This document shows, piece by piece, positions 14,024 to 21,798 of a DNA stretch of 31,202 nt. The stretch lies in the NCBI GenBank assembly GCA_902493895.1, contig CABUQW010000025.1:1-31202 (forward strand). Direction: 5' to 3'. The first letter of the stretch is position 1. Every line of letters starts with the position of its first letter. The notes under the pieces were generated by a model. That model saw nothing but the letters and a program-made list of their open reading frames with translations. It did no database searches and was not told the origin of the DNA. This stretch comes from an uncultured Collinsella sp. (GTDB lineage: Bacteria > Actinomycetota > Coriobacteriia > Coriobacteriales > Coriobacteriaceae). The position numbers and the translations under genes were made by a program.

Positions 14024-16681
14024 TTAGGCGCCGAGCGCGGTCTTGGCGGCCGCGAGGGCATCGGCGATACCGGCGGCGTTCTTGCCACCGGCCTGGGCCA
14101 TGTTGGGACGACCGCCACCGCGACCATCGACCAGGCCCGCGATCTGCTTGATCACGTTGCCGGCGTGGAAACCGGCCTTCACGGCGTCATCGGAGCCGGC
14201 GGCGAGCAGAGCCGGGGTGCCCTTCTCGGTCACGCTGGCAACAACGCAGGCGACGGGGCCGGCGACCTTCTGGTGCACGGTATCCCAAACGTTGCGCAGG
14301 TCGGCAGCCTCGAGACCCTGAAGCTCAGCGACAACGAGCTTGTAGCCATTCAGCTCGACAGCGCCGTCGATGGCGCTGGAGATCGCATCGGAGGAGCCAC
14401 CGGTGAGAGCCTTCTTGAGCTTGCTGGAAGTCTCGCGCAGCTCGGCCTGCAGGTTCTCCACGCGGGCGGGAACCTCGTCGACGCGGCACTTGAGCGCAGC
14501 GGCGGCGGCGTCAACGAGCGCCAGGCGGTCGGCCATGTAGTCGAGAGCGCCCTTGGAGGTCACAGCCTCGATGCGGCGGACATTCGAGCCCGTGGAGGAC
14601 TCGGAAATGATCTTGAACAGGCCAATCTCGGCGGTATTGGCGGCATGGGTGCCACCGCAGAGCTCGCGGGAGAACGGCTGGTCCTCGGCGCCCACGGAGA
14701 CGACGCGGACGACATCGCCGTACTTCTCGCCAAACAGTGCGACAGCGCCGGCGGCCTTGGCCTCGTCGATGCCCATGACGCGGGTCACGACCGGCTTGGA
14801 AGCGAAGATCTGCTGGTTGACCAGGTCCTCGACAGCCTTGAGCTGGTCGGAGGACAGAGCCTCGAAGTGCGTGAAGTCAAAGCGCAGGTGCTCGGGCGTC
14901 ACCAGCGAGCCGGCCTGGGAGACATGCTCGCCCAGGACCTGTTTAAGGGCAGCGTCGAGCAGGTGCGTGGCGGTGTGGTTGCGGCGCAGGAAGCCACGGC
15001 GCTCGGCGTCGAGCGCGGCGGTCACGGTTGCACCGACGGTCAGCGTGCCCTCGGCAACGTGCGCGACGTGGGCATACAGGCCGTTGTGGTTCTTGGTATC
15101 GGAAACGGTCAGCGCAACGCCCTCGGCGGAAAGCTCACCGGCGTCGCCCTGCTGGCCGCCCATCTCGGCATAGAACGGGGTGCGGTCGAGCACGACCTCA
15201 ACGTCCTCGCCGGCGGCAGCGGACTCGACGGACTCGCCGTTGCGAACGATGGCGACAACCTTGGCGCCCTCGATGACGTCGTTGTCATAGCCGTCGAACT
15301 CGGTCGCGGCAACCTTGTCGGAAAGCTCGACCCACACGTCGTTGAAGCTACCCCAGGCGTCGCCCTTGGCGTTGGCGCGGGCGCGGGCCTTCTGGTCCTC
15401 CATACAGGCGGTGAAGCCGTCCATGTCGACGGTGTGGCCAGCAGCGCCGGCGATCTCGACGGTCAGGTCGATGGGGAAACCAAAGGTGTCGTGCAGCTTA
15501 AAGGCAACGTCGCCCGGAAGGACGGCGCCGTCGGCGAGCGCGGCCAAGGCCTCGTCCAGGTAAACGCGGCCGTTGTCGAGCGTCGTGGAGAAACGCTCCT
15601 CCTCGGAAGCGACGATACCCTTAACGAGCGCGACGTTCTTGAGCAGCTCGGGATAGGCCTCGCCCATCTGAGCGTTGACTTCGTCGATAAACTTGGTCAG
15701 GAAAGCGCCCTCGATGCCCAGTAGGCGGCCGTGGAACACGGCACGACGGAGCAGGCGGCGAAGGACGTACTCGCGACCCTCGTTACCGGGAAGGATGCCG
15801 TCCGAGATCATAAAGTCGACGGCACGGGAGTGATCGGCGATAATGCGCAGCGAGCGGCTGGCACCGGAGTAATCGTCAGCGTCATAGGTCTTGCCGCTGA
15901 TCTCCTCGCCCAGCTTGATGAGATGCTGCATTAGATCGCCGTCGTAGTTAGCGGTCTTGTGCTGCATGATAGCAGCCATGCGCTCCAGACCCATGCCCGT
16001 ATCGAGGTTGCGGTGCGGCAGCTCCGGCATGGAGCCGTCCTCCTGGCGGTCGTACTGGGTAAACACGAGGTTCCAGAACTCAAGGAAGCGGTCGCAGTCG
16101 CAGCCGGGCTTGCAGTCGGGGCTGCCGCAACCGACCTCCTCGCCCATGTCAAAGTAGATCTCGGAGCACGGACCGCAGGGGCCGGTAGGGCCAGCGGCCC
16201 AGAAGTTGTCGTCCTCGCCCAGACGCGAGATGTGATCCTCGGCAACGCCCAGGGAGCGCCACACGTCGTGGGTCTCGTCGTCCTCGGTAAAGACGGTGAA
16301 ATACAGGCGGTCGAGCGGCAGCTTGAACTCCTTGGTGATGAGCTCAAAGGCCCAAGCGCAGGCCTGCTGCTTGGAGACGCCGCCAAAGGAGAAGTCGCCA
16401 AGCATCTCAAAAAAGGACAGGTGACGGCCGTCCTCGCCGATGCAGTCGATGTCATTGGTGCGGACGCACTTCTGGCAGGAAATCGCGCCGATCTCCTTCA
16501 TGGTCTTCTTGCCCTGGTAGTACTCCTTAAACTGGTTCATGCCGGCGTTGGCAAGCAGCAGCGAAGGATCGTCGGGGACGAGGGACGAAGAAGGATAGAG
16601 CTTAAGACCGCGCTCCTCAAAGAAGTTGAGGAACTTAGAGCGAATCTCGGCCGTAGTCATTGACGGGTAGTCAGCACTCAT
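14024..16681 (-). CDS. alaS: Alanyl-tRNA synthetase
   Basis: AlaRS charges tRNA-Ala and edits mischarged Ser and Gly. The 885-residue protein has the class II catalytic domain at the N terminus (starting near TTAEIRSKFLNFFEERG), the tRNA recognition domain, an editing domain with the RNHTATHLL zinc motif and CGGTHAANT, and a C-terminal C-Ala domain with GGGRPNMAQAGG. The chosen ATG at 16681 has GAGGAG upstream; a 30-codon upstream extension runs across the promoter and was excluded. It heads the alaS-ruvX-mltG-yqeG-aroK-aroB run. Confidence 0.96.
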   Translation of the reverse strand: MSADYPSMTTAEIRSKFLNFFEERGLKLYPSSSLVPDDPSLLLANAGMNQFKEYYQGKKTMKEIGAISCQKCVRTNDIDCIGEDGRHLSFFEMLGDFSFGGVSKQQACAWAFELITKEFKLPLDRLYFTVFTEDDETHDVWRSLGVAEDHISRLGEDDNFWAAGPTGPCGPCSEIYFDMGEEVGCGSPDCKPGCDCDRFLEFWNLVFTQYDRQEDGSMPELPHRNLDTGMGLERMAAIMQHKTANYDGDLMQHLIKLGEEISGKTYDADDYSGASRSLRIIADHSRAVDFMISDGILPGNEGREYVLRRLLRRAVFHGRLLGIEGAFLTKFIDEVNAQMGEAYPELLKNVALVKGIVASEEERFSTTLDNGRVYLDEALAALADGAVLPGDVAFKLHDTFGFPIDLTVEIAGAAGHTVDMDGFTACMEDQKARARANAKGDAWGSFNDVWVELSDKVAATEFDGYDNDVIEGAKVVAIVRNGESVESAAAGEDVEVVLDRTPFYAEMGGQQGDAGELSAEGVALTVSDTKNHNGLYAHVAHVAEGTLTVGATVTAALDAERRGFLRRNHTATHLLDAALKQVLGEHVSQAGSLVTPEHLRFDFTHFEALSSDQLKAVEDLVNQQIFASKPVVTRVMGIDEAKAAGAVALFGEKYGDVVRVVSVGAEDQPFSRELCGGTHAANTAEIGLFKIISESSTGSNVRRIEAVTSKGALDYMADRLALVDAAAAALKCRVDEVPARVENLQAELRETSSKLKKALTGGSSDAISSAIDGAVELNGYKLVVAELQGLEAADLRNVWDTVHQKVAGPVACVVASVTEKGTPALLAAGSDDAVKAGFHAGNVIKQIAGLVDGRGGGRPNMAQAGGKNAAGIADALAAAKTALGA

Positions 16682-16727
16682 AGAGGGAATCTCCTCGGTT
16701 TCATATCGAAACAGTTCAAACGTAACG

Positions 16728-16755
16728 ATATTACCATCCCACCGCGCCTGTGCAA
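16728..16755 (-). promoter_or_regulatory. alaS promoter
   Basis: On the minus strand TTGCAC (16755-16750) and TAATAT (16733-16728) are 16 bases apart. The pair is immediately downstream of a terminator and about 47 bases before the alaS start, as expected for a new operon. Confidence 0.7.
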
Positions 16756-16783
16756 AAAAGAGGGCCGCCAAACAGCGACCCTC
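16754..16783 (-). terminator. Terminator upstream of alaS
   Basis: GAGGGTCGC and GCGGCCCTC (16783-16775 and 16768-16760 on the minus strand) form a stem with one G-U pair, followed by six T. It would stop transcripts arriving from the sigma-factor operon after they have crossed the antisense of the small plus-strand gene. Confidence 0.75.
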
Positions 16784-16843
16784 CAGCGAAAGTGCATGTT
16801 ATTTAGGACTAAGCAATCCTTTGAAAAAATGGGTTTGGTAAAA

Positions 16844-16852
16844 TGCTATATA
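16844..16852 (+). promoter_or_regulatory. Extended -10 promoter of the small membrane protein gene
   Basis: TGCTATATA is an extended -10 element 25 bases before the start codon, with TTGAAA at 16821-16826 as a loosely spaced -35 (20 bases). Confidence 0.45.
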
Positions 16853-16876
16853 AGAACCATCCGGAAGGAGCGATCG

Positions 16877-17116
16877 ATGAAAAGCAAACGATTTGTCCTG
16901 AATGCACTTCTGGTAGTGGCACTTTTAGCGCTCTTGGCCTTCTCCCAATGGTACGCAAACCAACCAGCATTTGGCTACGTACTGTATGCAGTGACGTCCG
17001 GCGACAACGCTTATTGCACTCTACGCGCAATTGACGTTCTCTATTTCTATGTAGCCGGCCCCTTATCAATCGCTTTGCTCGTGTTTCTTGTCTTTTACAA
17101 CATCAAGAAACGCTAA
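16877..17116 (+). CDS. Small two-helix membrane protein, unknown function
   Basis: The 79-residue protein is not recognised. It has a basic N terminus (MKSKRF), a first hydrophobic helix (about 7-22, rich in Leu/Ala/Val), a loop with two cysteines absent but one CTLRAID segment, and a second helix (about 55-75) ending in the basic tail KKR. AAGGAG sits six bases before the ATG at 16877; an upstream in-frame extension of 27 codons crosses the promoter and was excluded. It is the only plus-strand gene between positions 3502 and 30081 and is visibly AT-richer than its neighbours. Its stop is six bases from the stop of the converging permease gene. It could be a recently acquired gene. Confidence 0.65.
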   Translation: MKSKRFVLNALLVVALLALLAFSQWYANQPAFGYVLYAVTSGDNAYCTLRAIDVLYFYVAGPLSIALLVFLVFYNIKKR

Positions 17117-17122
17117 CGGGAC

Positions 17123-18535
17123 CTATTTGGAATCCGAATCGTCCATGGAGCCGTCGATGCCGGTTTTGGTGTCGTCGTCCGTATTGGAATCGTCATCCTT
17201 GGCGAAGGGGTTCTTGAAAAAGCCTGTCGCGTCGGGCTGAAGACCCGACAGCTTAATCCAGGGATTATCGAGTTCTGGTTTGGGCATAGCCTTAGCCTCC
17301 GGCGCAGTCTCGTTGCCGATGAGCTCGGACTCATAGATGAACGTATCGTCTCCAAGCGCGTCATAGGCGGCGACCGGGTTGCCCTCGGCATCGCGATACG
17401 GCGTTCCCTTAAACACGGCGCCGTCGTATGCCACGAGCTGGCGGCCGGTCTCGTTCTCAAAGTAGTAGACGAAAATGCCCTTGAGGGCCGCGCACAGCGG
17501 AATGGCGATGACCATGCCGATGGGACCCATGAGTGCCGAACCAATAACGAGGGCCGTCAGGCTCATGACGGGATGCACCTGAACCGAGCTCTGCATGACC
17601 TTAGGCGAAATGACGTTGTCGGTGACATTTTGTGCCACCATGGTCACGATCAAGGTCCACAACGCCAGCATCGGGCTGAACATAAAGCCGAGCACCGTGG
17701 CAATCGCAGCGCTCACCCAAGGACCGACAACCGGAACCAAATGCATGATGCCGGTGAAGATGGCCATGAGTGCCGCGTATGGATGGCCAATGAGCGTAAA
17801 GCCGATGAAGGCGAGGATGCCACCGCAGATCGACGTTACGACCATGCCGCGCATATAACCGCCGACCGAGCGCGAAAGAATCGCGACCATAAAACGGTAC
17901 GAGGTCTCCTTTTCCTGACCAATGATGGTGCAGACCTCGTGGTGCATACGGGGATAGTCGCAGGCAAGCCAGTAGGCAAGCACCAGACCAAGGAAGATCA
18001 CGAACAGCTGCGAGGCCGTGTTGGTAATGAGCGGGAAGACACCGCGGCCAAGCTCGGCGGCAATCTGCGAGACATACTTGGACGCCACCGTGACAAGCGA
18101 AGAAAGGTTATCGTCCAGATACTCCTTGAGCGGCGTGTTGTTGAGCGTCTTGGCATGCGAGATCATCTCATTGAGGTCGCCACCCGCAACACGAAGCTGC
18201 TCAGGCAGACGGCTCAGGACTTCCATGATCTGACCAAAGAGAATCGGCGACAAGATGCAAACGACACCGACGAGCACAGCAACGACCACAATAAGCGCGA
18301 TGAGCGAACCGATGCCGCGATTCACACCATGGTGCTCGAGCCAGTTGGTGATCGGCGACATCACAAAAGCGATGATGGAACCGACAGCGAGAAACTCGAT
18401 GACCGGTGCCAGGATGCCCATAAGGTTAAAGATGACGGCGGCGATGACAATGCAGCCGACGACGCCCCAAATGCGCAACGTCAGAATACGGGTATCGCGC
18501 AGCGTGCGGTCGGTTTGTTGGGGGTGCTCATTCAT
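17123..18535 (-). CDS. AI-2E-family transporter
   Basis: The 470-residue protein is a multi-pass membrane protein of the AI-2E (YdiK/PerM/TqsA) family, which includes exporters of small molecules and Na+/H+ antiporters. Hydrophobic helices run from about residue 20 to 365. The conserved segment around VPVVGPWVSA and the NVISPKVM motif are visible. A hydrophilic, Asp-rich cytoplasmic tail of about 95 residues follows (ending DGSMDDSDSK), longer than in most members. The ATG overlaps the sigma-factor stop (ATGA), so expression is coupled to that stress operon. The substrate is unknown. Confidence 0.88.
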   Translation of the reverse strand: MNEHPQQTDRTLRDTRILTLRIWGVVGCIVIAAVIFNLMGILAPVIEFLAVGSIIAFVMSPITNWLEHHGVNRGIGSLIALIVVVAVLVGVVCILSPILFGQIMEVLSRLPEQLRVAGGDLNEMISHAKTLNNTPLKEYLDDNLSSLVTVASKYVSQIAAELGRGVFPLITNTASQLFVIFLGLVLAYWLACDYPRMHHEVCTIIGQEKETSYRFMVAILSRSVGGYMRGMVVTSICGGILAFIGFTLIGHPYAALMAIFTGIMHLVPVVGPWVSAAIATVLGFMFSPMLALWTLIVTMVAQNVTDNVISPKVMQSSVQVHPVMSLTALVIGSALMGPIGMVIAIPLCAALKGIFVYYFENETGRQLVAYDGAVFKGTPYRDAEGNPVAAYDALGDDTFIYESELIGNETAPEAKAMPKPELDNPWIKLSGLQPDATGFFKNPFAKDDDSNTDDDTKTGIDGSMDDSDSK

Positions 18536-19323
18536 GAACGAACCATCACTCCGTCGGGGTCAATCTTGTCCTGAATCTTCTTAAGGGTACGGCGCAGCAG
18601 GCGCGAGACCTGCACCTGCGAGATGCCCAGCTTCTTGGCAATCTCGATCTGGGTCATGCCCTTTACGAAGCGTAGCTCGATAACCTCGCGCTCGCGAGGC
18701 GAGAAATCGCTGATGGCTTCCTCGATTACCAAGCGATCGTCGGTAAAGTCGAGCTCGTTGTCGTCGTCGGCGTAGCGATCGAGAATCGAAGGCGCATCGT
18801 CGGAATCGGACGCACCGGGAGCCTCGATGGGCACCGAGGTGTAGGCCGAGGACGATTCCATGGCTTCGAGCACCTCGTCGACGGTCACGCCCAGGTAATC
18901 GGCAATTTCCTCAACCTTGGGCGAACGCTGAAGCTCGTTGGTGAGCTTGTCGGTGGCCTGGTTAACCTTGGCAGAGAGCTCCTGCAGACGACGCGGCACG
19001 CGCACACTCCAGCCCTTGTCGCGAAAGTGGCGCTTAATCTCGCCCAGGATGGTGGGCGTGGCAAACGTGGTGAACTCGAGCCCGCGCTCGGGATCAAAGC
19101 GGTCGATAGCTTTAAGCAAGCCCAGATAGCCGACCTGCAAAAGGTCATCGAGCGGCTCGCCGCGGTTCTTAAATTTGTTGGCAAGAAACCTTACCAGGTT
19201 CATATGGGACATGACGAGCTGCTCGCGTGCGTCCGGATCACCGGTCTCTTTATAGCGACGAAAAAGCTCGCGGGTTTTCTCCTTGTCCCAAGCGGTCTTG
19301 CCGCTCCGGGAACGTTCGGTCAT
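18532..19323 (-). CDS. SigB/SigF/SigG-type RNA polymerase sigma factor
   Basis: The 263-residue protein is a group 3 sigma factor of the SigB/F/G subfamily (general stress or sporulation class). Region 2 spans about 37-107 (LDDLLQVGYLGLLKAIDRFD, then FTTFATPTILGEIKRHFRD), region 3 about 115-195, and region 4 about 210-257 with the helix-turn-helix MTQIEIAKKLGISQVQVSRL. An acidic insert lies at about 172-198. It starts one base after the RsbW-like gene and overlaps the permease, so it is the third gene of a four-gene operon. With no sporulation genes nearby, a general stress role is more likely; this is inference. Confidence 0.92.
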   Translation of the reverse strand: MTERSRSGKTAWDKEKTRELFRRYKETGDPDAREQLVMSHMNLVRFLANKFKNRGEPLDDLLQVGYLGLLKAIDRFDPERGLEFTTFATPTILGEIKRHFRDKGWSVRVPRRLQELSAKVNQATDKLTNELQRSPKVEEIADYLGVTVDEVLEAMESSSAYTSVPIEAPGASDSDDAPSILDRYADDDNELDFTDDRLVIEEAISDFSPREREVIELRFVKGMTQIEIAKKLGISQVQVSRLLRRTLKKIQDKIDPDGVMVRS

Positions 19324-19324
19324 A

Positions 19325-19702
19325 TTAGATATCCGCCTTGAGGTCGAGGGAAAGCGTCAGGGGCGCTGTAGTCTTTTCGTAGGAGTCGCACACACTCGCC
19401 AAAATGAGCTCGGCATACACGGCAGCCTGGTCATCCTCATCGACAGTCGCCTGGTCGCCAAAGGTAAAGGTCATGCCCACATGCGATTCGTCGACATCGA
19501 ATTTGATCGAGATATCGTCGGAATCAACAGCCGTGCAGCCAAAGATAAAGGCTTCCTCAGCAGCCATACGAATATCCTCGATGCGATCGACGGACATAGA
19601 GCACAGGGCGCCGACGTTGGCGGCCGTCATGCGCACCAAGCGCGCGAGACGCGGATCACCGGCAACGCTCAGCGTGATGGGACAGGTTGCTTCGCTACTC
19701 AT
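19325..19702 (-). CDS. RsbW-like anti-sigma protein lacking ATP-binding boxes
   Basis: The 125-residue protein resembles RsbW/SpoIIAB serine-kinase anti-sigma factors in its N-terminal half: the DRIEDIRMAAEEA helix matches the family EDLKIAVSEA segment. The N-box asparagine that follows is replaced (EEAFIFGC, residues 49-56). No G1 box (DxGxG) or G2 box (GGLGL) is present; the C-terminal half instead reads as beta strands and an Ala-rich helix. It is directly upstream of the sigma gene, as expected for its regulator. It may bind the sigma factor without kinase activity. The ATG at 19702 overlaps the upstream gene by eight bases. Identification rests on partial similarity and context. Confidence 0.65.
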   Translation of the reverse strand: MSSEATCPITLSVAGDPRLARLVRMTAANVGALCSMSVDRIEDIRMAAEEAFIFGCTAVDSDDISIKFDVDESHVGMTFTFGDQATVDEDDQAAVYAELILASVCDSYEKTTAPLTLSLDLKADI

Positions 19703-20288
19703 CGCAGGACTCCTCGGAGGTCTCGGCGGGCGTATAGGTGTAATACTGAGCAGTCTTGGCTGCGGACTTGCGAGCCGCATCCGCACCATCGGCGGCCTCG
19801 TCCTCAGCCTCACCAATCAGTACGCGCTCGGTAGGCTGCTCGGCCTCGGCGGCGGCAGCGGCGAGCTTGCGATCGGCGTCGGCTGCAGGAGCCTTCACCT
19901 TATTGAAAAGCTTCTGCACGGCGCCGGCGGCAGAGTCGGTCACGCTCGATACGGCATTGCTGGCCTCGGCCACGCTGCCCGTAACCTCGGAGATGTCGCG
20001 AACGACCGCCTCAACCTCAACGAGGTTGGACGTCAGGGCGTCAACGGCAGTCTTGCTCGACTTGAGCAGCGGCTCCATCTGGGCAAGTGCCGGCGTAAGC
20101 TCGTCGACAGCGCCATCGAGCTTTGCTACCACGGGCTGCGCCTCGGCGAGCGTGTTGTTAAGGTCGCTCACCGTCTTATCGAGTGAGTCAACGACAGTGC
20201 GGGTCTTGCGCAGTGTGAGCGCGAGCTCGATAACAGCCCACACGCCGGCAACGGCGAGCAGCAGCAGGGCGATTTGAATGGGACTCAT
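19695..20288 (-). CDS. DUF948-like membrane-anchored coiled-coil protein
   Basis: The 197-residue protein has one N-terminal transmembrane helix (about 3-22, IQIALLLLAVAGVWAVIELA). A long helical region of heptad-like repeats follows (about 30-130: LDKTVSDLNNTLAEAQP, LDGAVDELTPALAQ), then an Ala/Glu-rich tail. This resembles DUF948/YtxH-type general-stress proteins. GGGAGG lies five bases before the ATG at 20288. As first gene of the sigma operon it could be an envelope-anchored stress protein; its molecular role is unknown. Confidence 0.7.
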   Translation of the reverse strand: MSPIQIALLLLAVAGVWAVIELALTLRKTRTVVDSLDKTVSDLNNTLAEAQPVVAKLDGAVDELTPALAQMEPLLKSSKTAVDALTSNLVEVEAVVRDISEVTGSVAEASNAVSSVTDSAAGAVQKLFNKVKAPAADADRKLAAAAAEAEQPTERVLIGEAEDEAADGADAARKSAAKTAQYYTYTPAETSEESCDE

Positions 20289-20329
20289 ACAAGCCTCCCG
20301 AAGGAATCGAAATACAGACGCTGTTAATG

Positions 20330-20355
20330 GTACCCCAAAGGGGACCGAACATGCC
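20330..20355 (-). promoter_or_regulatory. Candidate SigB/F-type promoter of the sigma operon
   Basis: On the minus strand GGCAT (20355-20351), 15 bases, then GGGTAC (20335-20330) resembles the actinobacterial SigF pattern of a GG-containing -35 and a GGGTAY -10. It lies 42 bases before the first gene. The -35 match is partial, so autoregulation is a hypothesis. Confidence 0.4.
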
Positions 20356-20388
20356 AAGCGTGAGATCGTGGGACAAAATAATCAGCAG

Positions 20389-21744
20389 CTACTTCGGAGC
20401 ATTCCCGCTACGGTCGCGCTCGCTTTGCTCTACGCGCCACTCTTCCCAACCGCGGCCCGCAGGCTGCCAGAACGCGCCGCGCTCCAACCCTTCGGGCAAA
20501 TACCGCTGGTCGACCCAGCCTTCGGGATAATCATGCGGATACTTGTACACACCGTACTCATCGCTGCCCGGGCGATGGCGATCGCGCAGGTAGCTGGGCA
20601 CCTCGCGAAGCCCACTTGAATGGATATCGGCCAGCGCCGCATCGATTGAAGCTTCGCACGCGTTAGATTTAGGCGCCAGACAAACATAGAGCGCAGCCTG
20701 AGCTAGGTTAATGCGGCATTCGGGGTAGCCAATGACCTCGGCAGACTTAAATGCGGCATGTGCCACCAAAAGCGCCTGCGGATCGGCGTTTCCGACGTCC
20801 TCGGAAGCGTGGATCATAATGCGGCGAGCAATAAACTTGGGATCCTCTCCTGCATCGATCATGCGCGCGAGCCAATAAATGGTGGCATCGGGGTCGCTCC
20901 CGCGCATAGACTTGATGAACGCACTGATAATGTCGTAGTGCATGTCACCGTTTTTGTCGTACGAAAAGCCACGACGCGGGTTGGCAATCTTCACGTCATC
21001 CACGGTGATGGGATAGCGCTCCCCCGCCGCCGGCGCTGGCGTCCCCTCGGTATCGGGACGCGTTACGGCAATCTCGCTTGCAAGCTCGAGCGTCGTGAGC
21101 GCCGAGCGAGCATCACCCGCGGCCAGCGTGCAGATGGTCTTAACCGTATCCTCATCGGCCGAGAACTTGCCGTTCAGACCCTGCGGTGCCTCGAGTGCAC
21201 GCTCAATCAGCGTGGCGATATCCTCGTCCTTCAGGTGCTCAAGCTCTACCACGCGACCGCGCGAGAGCAATGCCGAGTTGACCTCGAAGTACGGATTCTC
21301 CGTCGTGGCGCCAATCATAATGACGGTACGGTTCTCAACTGCATGCAGCAGAGCATCCTGCTGCGACTTGGAGAAGCGGTGAATCTCGTCGATAAATAGA
21401 ATGGTGCGACGATCGTACGTATTCAGGCGCGTCTTGGCCTCGTCGATCACGCGACGCAGGTCCTTCACGGTACCCGTGACGGCGCTGACCTCGACAAACT
21501 CGCTCTTGGTATGGTTAGCGATAATGTGGGCCAGTGTCGTCTTGCCCGTGCCGGCCGGCCCATACAGAATCACGCTCGATAGCACATCATGCTCGATCGC
21601 CGCACGCAGCCACGAACCCTTGCCCACAGCCTTTTGCTGACCCACGTACTCGTCGAGCGAATTGGGGCGCATGCGAACCGCAAGCGGCGCATTCTGAAAG
21701 GAACGCTCACGCGTCGAAGCAGAAAAAAGGTCGTCCATAGCCAT
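20389..21744 (-). CDS. rarA: Replication-associated recombination protein RarA (MgsA)
   Basis: RarA is an AAA+ ATPase related to clamp loaders that acts at stalled replication forks. The protein of about 450 residues has the family N terminus (PLAVRMRPNSLDEYVGQ), Walker A GPAGTGKTT, Walker B ILFIDEIHRF, sensor region ATTENPYFEVN, and the C-terminal tetramerisation domain with ARRIMIHASEDVGNADPQAL. A Pro/Ala-rich linker interrupts the middle (TRPDTEGTPAPAAGE). ATG at 21744 is used; ATG at 21738 and 21753 are also possible because no strong ribosome binding site decides. A TATACT -10-like element lies at 21783-21778. Confidence 0.93.
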   Translation of the reverse strand: MAMDDLFSASTRERSFQNAPLAVRMRPNSLDEYVGQQKAVGKGSWLRAAIEHDVLSSVILYGPAGTGKTTLAHIIANHTKSEFVEVSAVTGTVKDLRRVIDEAKTRLNTYDRRTILFIDEIHRFSKSQQDALLHAVENRTVIMIGATTENPYFEVNSALLSRGRVVELEHLKDEDIATLIERALEAPQGLNGKFSADEDTVKTICTLAAGDARSALTTLELASEIAVTRPDTEGTPAPAAGERYPITVDDVKIANPRRGFSYDKNGDMHYDIISAFIKSMRGSDPDATIYWLARMIDAGEDPKFIARRIMIHASEDVGNADPQALLVAHAAFKSAEVIGYPECRINLAQAALYVCLAPKSNACEASIDAALADIHSSGLREVPSYLRDRHRPGSDEYGVYKYPHDYPEGWVDQRYLPEGLERGAFWQPAGRGWEEWRVEQSERDRSGNAPK

Positions 21745-21798
21745 CCCGTGCATCAATCAAAAACGTTTTCTACTAACAGTATACCGAATATATACGAA

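Noticed and set aside
14165..15724. Plus-strand open frame of 519 codons opposite alaS
   Set aside because: A shadow of GC-biased codons; composition is Gly/Val/Asp/Leu-rich without motifs, while alaS has full family motifs.
20333..20344. CCCCAAAGGGGAC near the sigma operon as a further copy of the GGGAC elements
   Set aside because: The stem is only four base pairs and the shared core nine bases, which chance can explain; the promoter reading is better supported.
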